Assembly (NCBI GenBank): GCA_933822405.4
Contig: CAKOGP040000835.1
Coordinates: 1-13,321, forward strand
Origin: Cylindrotheca closterium
Taxonomy: Eukaryota; Bacillariophyta; Bacillariophyceae; Bacillariales; Bacillariaceae
Direction: 5' to 3'
Length of the DNA stretch: 13,321 bases
Shown here: positions 7,531 through 13,321 of the stretch, in pieces
Layout: the number at the start of each line of letters is the position of its first letter
Numbering within the stretch: position 1 is the first letter of the stretch
Translations under genes and position numbers: made by a program
Notes under the pieces: model-generated
The model's database searches: none
Told to the model about the DNA's origin: nothing
What the model saw: the letters and a program-made list of their open reading frames with translations, nothing else

Positions 7531-8665
7531 TTGCTCAGAGGTAAACAATTAGTGTGGGATCTACTGATCCTTCAACGCCGCGCAGCGGGGTGGATCTCAA
7601 GTGATGCCAAGTCCTGCTTTGACCGTGTGGTCCACTGGGTGGCCATTGTCACAATGTTGCGGTTTGGCTTGACATGGCGTGTCCTATCATCGATGTTCAA
7701 CATGCTCTCCTCCGCTACCCACCGCGTTTGCACAGGTCTTGGTGACTCCAAGAGAAGCTTTCGCCCTCCGTCAGCGGTGCCATTCCAAGGTTGTGGGCAA
7801 GGGAATGGTGCAGGACCCCCCATTTGGATCTTGGTGAGCTCAGTGTTAATCACAATGATGGAAGCAATGGGCTATGGATTTGAGTGTCTTTCGGCGTTAG
7901 AGTCACAGCTAGTGACAGCCCAATGTTTCTGTTTTGTTGACGATACGGACGTGATTGAAGCAGGTGACACAGTCCTTCACTCTGGGGAGGATATTTGCGC
8001 CTCAGTCCAGGCTGCTGCCACCTTGTGGTTGGGGGGAATTTGGGCAACATTGGTGCAATCAATCCGGAGAAGTCCTTCTGGTGGCTTATTGACTTTGAAT
8101 AGGATGCTCGCAATGGTCGGTGGAGATTCCGTAGGAAATGCTCCGCGGCACCGGAATTTGACCTTAAGATACCGGGGTTATACGGTGACATTGAACCCCT
8201 TCGTCGCCTTGAACCAGATGATTCCGAACATACTCTGGGGGTGATGGTGTCGCCACTGGAAAATCACAACGCACAGGAGGCACAGTTGGTCTCTAAAGCT
8301 AAAGAGTGGGCCAAACAGCTTTGGCCTCACCTGCTACACAAGTACGACATGTTACCACTGATCCGGACCACGATCATGAAGAAGCTTGAATATCCTATGG
8401 CACTCACTACCCTCAACGCTCAACAATGGCAGGACATTATGTCACCGGTTCTCCAGGTGTGCTTACCTAAGTCAGGTGTTTGCCGCAACTTTCCCCGTTT
8501 GGTGGTCTTTGCCCCGGTGGATTATCAAGGCCTTGGTGTTCCTCACCCCTTTGGCAAGCAAGTGTACAAACACTTGGAGATGATCCTGCGCCATATGTCG
8601 GGGGGTACAAAGACTGGAGCCTACATGGACGCCAATCTCCAGGCTCACCAACTGGAAACCGGTAC
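7531..8665 (+). pseudogene. Non-LTR-like reverse transcriptase, N-terminal and central part (5' truncated, broken)
   Basis: RNA-dependent DNA polymerase of a retroelement. Visible motifs: motif A in SSDAKSCFDRVVH (catalytic Asp near 7603), motif B QGNGAGP near 7798, and motif C FVDDTD at 7933-7950 with the two catalytic Asp. The first frame remains valid to about 8050, where a shift moves coding to the frame reading GAINPEKSFWWLIDFE. TAG at 8100-8102 then interrupts. The thumb-like remainder is open from 8103 through the segment NHNAQEAQLVSKAKEWAKQL to the QAHQLETGT region. Coding similarity ends at 8665, exactly where the LTR-like terminus begins. The usual N-terminal RT motifs are missing because the gene starts abruptly next to the Copia fragment. 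The frame has no ATG start. The protein type is one I recall as common in diatoms; it is non-functional here. Confidence 0.85.
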
Positions 8666-10079
8666 TGTTGGAATATGACGAAATATGAGTTTTTACGTTC
8701 CAAACGAAACTATTCAAGTACGAGGTTTTCGACACGTGCGATTGGAATTTGATCGTGCAAGATGTCGGGATTCAACGCAAGTATGCCGGACGCAAGTCTG
8801 TCGGACAATCTGTATCCACACAAACAGGAAAAGATCCTGTACAAGTGGAATATCAATGTTGTGTACGATGCAGTAGGGAATAATGCAAGATATCCCAAAG
8901 TACTGCATTCAACACAGAATTGCCGTAGAAGTCGAATCGAGTTCTGTAAACAAGGGATTTTCCAAGGGAAAATCGTCGAACTCACTTTTGTGATTGAATC
9001 ATCAAAGAAACTATTCAAGTACGAGGTTTTCGACACGTGCGATCGGAATTTGATCGTGCAAGATGTCGGGATTCGACGCAAGTATGCCGGACGCAAGTCC
9101 GTCGGACAATCTGTATCCACACGAACAAGAAAAGATCCTGTACAAGTGGAATATTGATGTTGTGTACGATGCAGTAGGGAATAATGCAAGATATCCCAAA
9201 GTACTGCATTCAACACAGAATTGCCGTAGAAGTCGAATCGAGTTCTGTAAACAAGGGATTTTCCAAGGGAAAATCGTCGAACTCACTTTTGTGATTGAAT
9301 CATCAAAGAAACTATTCAAGTACGAGGTTTTCGACACGTGCGATCGGAATTTGATCGTGCAAGATGTCGGGATTCGACGCAAGTATGCCGGACGCAAGTC
9401 CGTCGGACAATCTGTATCCACACGAACAAGAAAAGATCCTGTACAAGTGGAATATTGATGTTGTGTACGATGCAGTAGGGAATAATGCAAGATATCCCAA
9501 AGTACTGCATTCAACACAGAATTGCCGTAGAAGTCGAATCGAGTTCTGTAAACAAGGGATTTTCCAAGGGAAAATCGTCGAACTCACTTTTGTGATTGAA
9601 TCATCAAAGAAACTATTCAAGTACGAGGTTTTCGACACGTGCGATCGGAATTTGATCGTGCAAGATGTCGGGATTCGACGCAAGTATGCCGGACGCAAGT
9701 CCGTCGGACAATCTGTATCCACACGAACAAGAAAAGATCCTGTACAAGTGGAATATTGATGTTGTGTACGATGCAGTAGGGAATAATGCAAGATATCCCA
9801 AAGTACTGCATTCAACACAGAATTGCCGTAGAAGTCGAATCGAGTTCTGTAAACAAGGGATTTTCCAAGGGAAAATCGTCGAACTCACTTTTGTGATTGA
9901 ATCATCAATTCAAGCCAAACATTAATCAAATAGGAACAATTTCACTCAAAGCATACCTAGACACAGGAGAACTATTGTCGTGAAAGTGTTGTACAATCAA
10001 TTACGAATTTAGATTGCAGAGAGTTTGTTCTGAGCGCTAAAGGCACTCACGATAGAGCACATTTTGCTTTATTCTAACA
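8666..10079. mobile_element. Putative solo LTR-like element inserted in the RT gene
   Basis: The 1414-bp segment starts TGTTGGAATATG and ends TTTATTCTAACA. The ends are inverted matches in 9 of the first 10 bases and have the TG...CA form typical of Copia LTRs. The two ends coincide with where RT-like coding stops (8665) and resumes (10080). The interior lacks gag or pol coding; most of it is a 301-bp tandem array. The five flanking bases differ (GGTAC at the left, TGAGG at the right), so there is no target-site duplication. That weakens the call, or implies recombination with deletion after insertion. Another explanation is an unrelated satellite block with chance termini. Confidence 0.5.
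8706..9909. repeat. Four tandem copies of a 301-bp unit
   Basis: Units start at 8706, 9007, 9308 and 9609, each opening GAAACTATTCAAGTACGAGG. By line-by-line comparison units 2-4 appear identical; unit 1 differs at seven positions, all transitions. The last unit stops matching at about 9907. Because 301 is not a multiple of three, reading frames rotate from copy to copy. The repeated 131-codon (+) and 168-codon (-) open frames are therefore by-products of the repeat, not evidence of genes. Each unit contains an 8-bp hairpin (GATTTTCC, AAG, GGAAAATC) and a short CGGAC-GCAA-GTCCG hairpin. Confidence 0.95.
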
Positions 10080-10912
10080 TGAGGAGCCTGAAAACCTTAT
10101 TGACTGGGAGACACTGGGCCGCGCTATGCAGTCACTACCTGCCGGACTCCAGCGCTGGATTACAAAACATTGGGTGGGCATGTGCAGCACGGGGAAGTTC
10201 ATAGTGTATTGGGGCCTTGAATTGTCCGCTGCGTGCCCTTGGTGCGGTGAGTTTGAAGATCACTTGCATGTTCCCCGTTGCCCAGCAGCCTCGGCTAGGG
10301 ACGAATGGGACCGGAGGGTGACCGCGCTCTCGCTCTGGATGGATATATTTACATCTTACCTCCCCCGCCATCAAACATGCGATACTCCTTCTGCTTCAGG
10401 GTGTTCGCGACTCATCACGTCCCCCCTCTTGTTTGATCTCTCGGACCATTCGCCCGGCCTTTCTGGCACAGGAAGCTATTGGGTGTCAGGGACTTTTGGA
10501 AGGCAGACTGGCCTCCTTGTGGCTGTCTCTGCAACAAAATTATTTTGACGAGATTCACAGTTGTCGGTCCGTTTCTCTGTGGGCCTCACGTCTCTCCCAG
10601 CAACTCATCTCCATTGGGTTCTATATGTGGGAACAACGGAACGCCGTTCAACATCCGGATGACAATGTTCAGCTCCGTGAACGTCACTGTGTTGTCAACG
10701 AGGGGATTCACTCTCAGTTTGATATGGGTTCAGCTGATTTACCTCCGGATATTAGACGCATGCTGACATGCTGTCACAGCGTCCTCCGGAAGTCACTGGT
10801 GGACAAGGAAGAATGGCTGAAGCTACTTCGACAGGAGCGCAAGGACTATTGTCGCTCTCTGCGGGCTCAACGACGTAGCCTCCGGACTATCTTCTCTGCT
10901 CCCCCCTCCTGA
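10080..10912 (+). pseudogene. Reverse transcriptase C-terminal part with zinc cluster
   Basis: This is the C-terminal region of the same retroelement protein. It opens EEPENLIDWETLGRAMQSLP and includes RWITKHWVGMCSTGKF. A CCHC-type cluster follows (CPWC, then HLHV and RC) resembling the zinc-binding segment found after RT domains. The frame changes at about 10362-10370, near a run of five C, to the frame reading IKHAILLLLQGVRDSS. It continues with QEAIGCQGLLEG, FYMWEQRNAVQH and a basic tail (RQERKDYCRSLRAQRRS) to TGA at 10910-10912. Same strand and same family order as 7531-8665, so the two are halves of one gene. Judging from related proteins as I remember them, a central stretch of perhaps 200-300 residues is missing between the halves. 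Confidence 0.75.
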
Positions 10913-12061
10913 ACACTTCCCAACGTTCGTGGGACAATAAGAAGCGCCCCGAATTCACCCCGCCTTGCTGCGGGAGAAGTCATTCTTAACGACATGACTT
11001 GAGCAACTTCTGTTTAGGTACAAACTTGTTGTTGACTCACCGCTCCACAGTACTTGACCTTTACAGCCGAATATTTCACCGGCAATCTTATCTTTGCATT
11101 TGCCCTGAGTGTTTGATGAGTTCATTTACCTCAAGGCGCACCACACTACAAATCAAAGCGTTGTTTTCAGGTGCAAAATCACCACCAGATTCCATCATTC
11201 TAGTGGAGCGCTCCGTTCCAGTTGGCTTGGAATGGAATATTTCAAAGTCAAAGTGATTCAACTGCACCTAATTGACCTTTCTGGTCAATTTGGCATGCAA
11301 TCCAGAAGTGGCCAAGAATCTATCCCAGTCAATGTGTCGCTATCCAGACACGGTTGGATCCCGACAAAAGCTATCATCATACATACATGCATCGACTTTG
11401 CGTGCTGTTTTGCAATGTCGAGGCAGAAATGAGATTCCCTCCTTTGATTTCTTCCTGCTGCCCCCTTGCGAACATTTCAGGTGGCTTGGATGAATGTTTC
11501 AAAATTCCATGTATTATAATCTGAAGTGCGTACACCTCTAGACTATATATATTGAACAAATAGTAGATGTTCAAATACAATAGTTGTAATCAAAACAGAA
11601 TTTTGGTCATTTGACAGTCGAATAAGTCAGATTTATTTACCGACTCAATGGAACGTCGCGTTTTGTACCACGGCTACGGATTTTCCACGATATCCGGTCT
11701 GATTTTGATTGGGACTGTCATATAAACGTAATCGTTATGTTATTACGAGGGTGTTGACTTACGAAGTAGTAGATGTTAAAGGTAGTAACGTAGATCGAAT
11801 CGTATTCTTAAAAAGAGTGTGTTATCGACAGGCTTCCGCGAAGGCCGATCCCCTTCACTTACGGACACGAACCATTGCATGCGTGTGCTATAGCACGGTA
11901 GCCTTCATTTAGTCCCCTCGAATTGGGTTCCAACTTTGGTGATTTTTTCACACGGCGAAGGTGACATTAGCACAGAGGCAAAAATAAATATGAAAAGGTT
12001 CCAGTCGAATGGCTGCGATAAAATCACATGGCCACGTGACATAAGCAGACCGAGCCATGTC
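10913..12061. other. Unassigned noncoding region
   Basis: Several short open frames exist on both strands (longest about 107 codons, near 11109-11432) but overlap each other and show no recognisable motif. The sequence immediately after the RT stop may be the 3' untranslated part of the retroelement. I see no RNA gene and no clear terminal repeats. Confidence 0.4.
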
Positions 12062-12517
12062 CTAATGTGACATGAGCAAGCCGACCAATAGGACCAGACT
12101 TTCTTTTCCGATGTAGAGTACTGCAACATCATCAAGTGAAAGACCAGACTGTTCAAGCATCTTTTGACTCTCTTCATTGATCATTGTATCGCACATTGCC
12201 TGCAGGCTAGCGGTACTTTTTTGAATTTGAGTGGCTAGAGTGTCAATCCGTTTTGCCACTGCCTTATGTCTTTCCTCATGTTAGACTTCTACCAGCTTCC
12301 GATAGGCCTTGCAGGAAGCTTGGCGGCGTTCAATGACCTCCTGGACCTTTGGAAGGGATTGCTTCGTCCATTCTTCAACAATCCGAGCATGGTATGTAGC
12401 GCCAGTTTGTTTGAGACCATCCACTGGATCTTCAGAGACCTTACAGTAGGCAATCGCCAATGCCTTGATTTCCTCTTGTGACCAATGGGGTGGTTTTGCT
12501 GATCCAACGTTGGCCAT
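12062..12517 (-). pseudogene. Myb/SANT-like DNA-binding protein gene with one in-frame stop
   Basis: Minus strand, from ATG at 12517-12515 (MANVGSAKPPHWSQEEIKAL). The N-terminal domain has the W-x2-EE-x4-LA pattern followed by a CKVSEDPVDGLKQTG loop and a YHARIVEEWTK helix. I associate this with the Myb/SANT-like proteins encoded next to Harbinger-type transposases and their domesticated plant and algal relatives. They bind DNA in the nucleus. A TAA at 12283-12281 stops the frame after KLVEV, but the same frame continues with HEERHKAVAKRIDTLATQIQ through a coiled-coil-like segment to LSLDDVAVLYIGKESL and ends near 12062. The same TAA is present in the partial copy at 128-130, so it predates the duplication. 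An intron or readthrough is less likely than a pseudogene. No transposase lies next to it. Confidence 0.6.
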
Positions 12518-12705
12518 GGCCGATTGTTGAAAATGTGACACTTGGTACCGGGACGATACAGGGACATGAGTCGATTTCAAGTATGGGGCAAAGTCAGGGA
12601 AAGGGCAATGGCGTCAAAGCCTTTGGCGGTACCAGTACTGTCAGCTGCGGAGTTCTTATGTTTTGTTTCACCACAGCGATGCACGAGTGATGAACAGAAA
12701 ATTCG

Positions 12706-12724
12706 ATTGACGGGCACCGTCAAT
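12706..12724. repeat. Short hairpin, 8-bp arms
   Basis: ATTGACGG, three bases, then CCGTCAAT: a perfect inverted repeat sharing the CCGTCAA word with the larger hairpin at 12807-12833. Confidence 0.7.
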
Positions 12725-12806
12725 TGACTAGATGGAATAAGCAATTTGGCGGGCAGTACATTTTCGTGTAAAAGGTCCGTAGAAATTTGACTGCGATTTG
12801 CGGAGA

Positions 12807-12833
12807 CCGTCAAATTTGACCCAAATTTGACGG
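12807..12833. repeat. Perfect hairpin, 12-bp arms
   Basis: CCGTCAAATTTG (12807-12818), loop ACC, CAAATTTGACGG (12822-12833). Further degenerate copies of the words CCGTCAAATT and AAATTTGAC lie nearby (12783-12790, 12846-12856), so the region 12700-12860 is a cluster of related inverted words. It may be a decayed foldback element or a protein-binding array. Confidence 0.8.
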
Positions 12834-12860
12834 GATTTTGGCGGTCCGTCAAATTCCAAA

Positions 12861-13321
12861 TGACCGGAGGGCATAAATAGTTTTACATGGCGACGCGCAA
12901 TTTTTATTCGATTGAGTCGATTGGCAGTTGACGGCCTCGGATTGAGATGCCCTATCCTTAAAAAAGAAGTCACTTCCAAATCTGGTCGCGTGTGCTGTGG
13001 CTCGTCCAATAATAATGGACTGCTGGAACGTGTTTTTGGCAAGAGAGCCTGCTCCCACAAATCAGAACCTTGACAGCACAAATCAGAACCTAATCAGAAC
13101 CTTGACAGCACAGAGCATGAGCTGACGCATTCGTACTCGGGATTGGGTCCGGAGACTGACAAACCCAGATTTTGACCAAAAAGTGCCACGATTAGAAATG
13201 AAAATCACAGTGACCATGGCTTCCATCTTATTGCGTAGTTCGTACGATCGATGGTGATCACTGATGAAATAACATCCTTTGGAAGCCTTGCAAGGTAGAC
13301 TTTGATGAGATCATCTATGCT
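12861..13321. other. No identifiable gene
   Basis: Open frames here are short and overlap on both strands; none shows a recognisable motif. It contains only the small direct repeat at 13060-13112. Confidence 0.4.
13060..13112 (+). repeat. Short direct repeat, 32-bp offset
   Basis: A 21-bp word opening AATCAGAACCTTGACAGCAC is at 13060-13080 and again at 13092-13112, with a partial copy (AATCAGAACC) between them at 13081. This looks like recent local slippage. Confidence 0.85.

Noticed and set aside
8710..9925. Repeated 131-codon (+) and 168-codon (-) open frames
   Set aside because: They recur every 301 bp because the underlying DNA is tandemly repeated. The frames rotate between units, overlap on both strands and show no known motif.
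10072..10084. TCTAACATGAGGA, also present at 126-138 and (inverted) near 12274-12286
   Set aside because: A 13-base match between two places in 13 kb is expected by chance a few times. The flanks differ from the Myb/SANT copies, so I do not take it as a shared element end.
12577..13081. Overlapping minus-strand frames of 91 and 117 codons
   Set aside because: They translate the inverted CCGTCAAATT words in different frames, which explains the protein-like repetition without a gene.

Overview
The window looks like a repeat-rich, mostly non-functional stretch of a eukaryotic nuclear genome. The likeliest host is a diatom or related stramenopile. The reverse transcriptase type (QGNGAGP and FVDDTD motifs with a C-terminal CCHC cluster), the Copia polyprotein remnant and a Myb/SANT-like transposon-type protein are all of kinds I associate with diatom genomes. 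That assignment is from memory and family resemblance; no search was run. There are no operons, rRNA, tRNA or CRISPR arrays that I can support. Almost every recognisable coding region is broken by in-frame stops or single-base frameshifts.

Layout. 1-760: a truncated copy of the coiled-coil end of a Myb/SANT-like gene (+), then a decayed coding remnant (-). 762-979: a foldback, MITE-like element whose centre carries three copies of a 30-bp repeat. 989-2095: a degenerate tandem array with units of about 175-188 bp. 2178-3026: a frameshifted PHD-finger gene (-). 3100-4240: noncoding, with a long inverted repeat, one weak ORF, and a second array of the same 30-bp repeat ending in a perfect 22-bp palindrome. 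4310-5532: a broken gene for a disordered FG/GAT-rich protein (+). 5533-7099: mostly unassigned, with one hydrophilic ORF (-).

The core is 7100-10912. A Copia-type polyprotein fragment (-, 7100 to about 7510) abuts a 5'-truncated non-LTR-like reverse transcriptase (+, from about 7530). That RT gene stops at 8665 and its zinc-cluster C-terminal part resumes at 10080. Between them lies a 1414-bp segment with LTR-like ends (TGTTGGAATA at the left, TATTCTAACA at the right). It contains four tandem copies of a 301-bp unit, three of which appear identical.

10913-12061 holds nothing I can identify. 12062-12517 (-) is the fuller copy of the Myb/SANT-like gene; its 3' half is repeated in inverted orientation at the window start, about 12 kb away. 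The rest (12700-13321) contains short inverted repeats and a small direct repeat.

The best candidates for novelty are the LTR-like element with an internal 301-bp satellite splitting an RT gene, the 30-bp palindromic repeat shared by two loci, and the exon/intron-like 176-188-bp array. I see no evidence for an intact functional multi-gene system.
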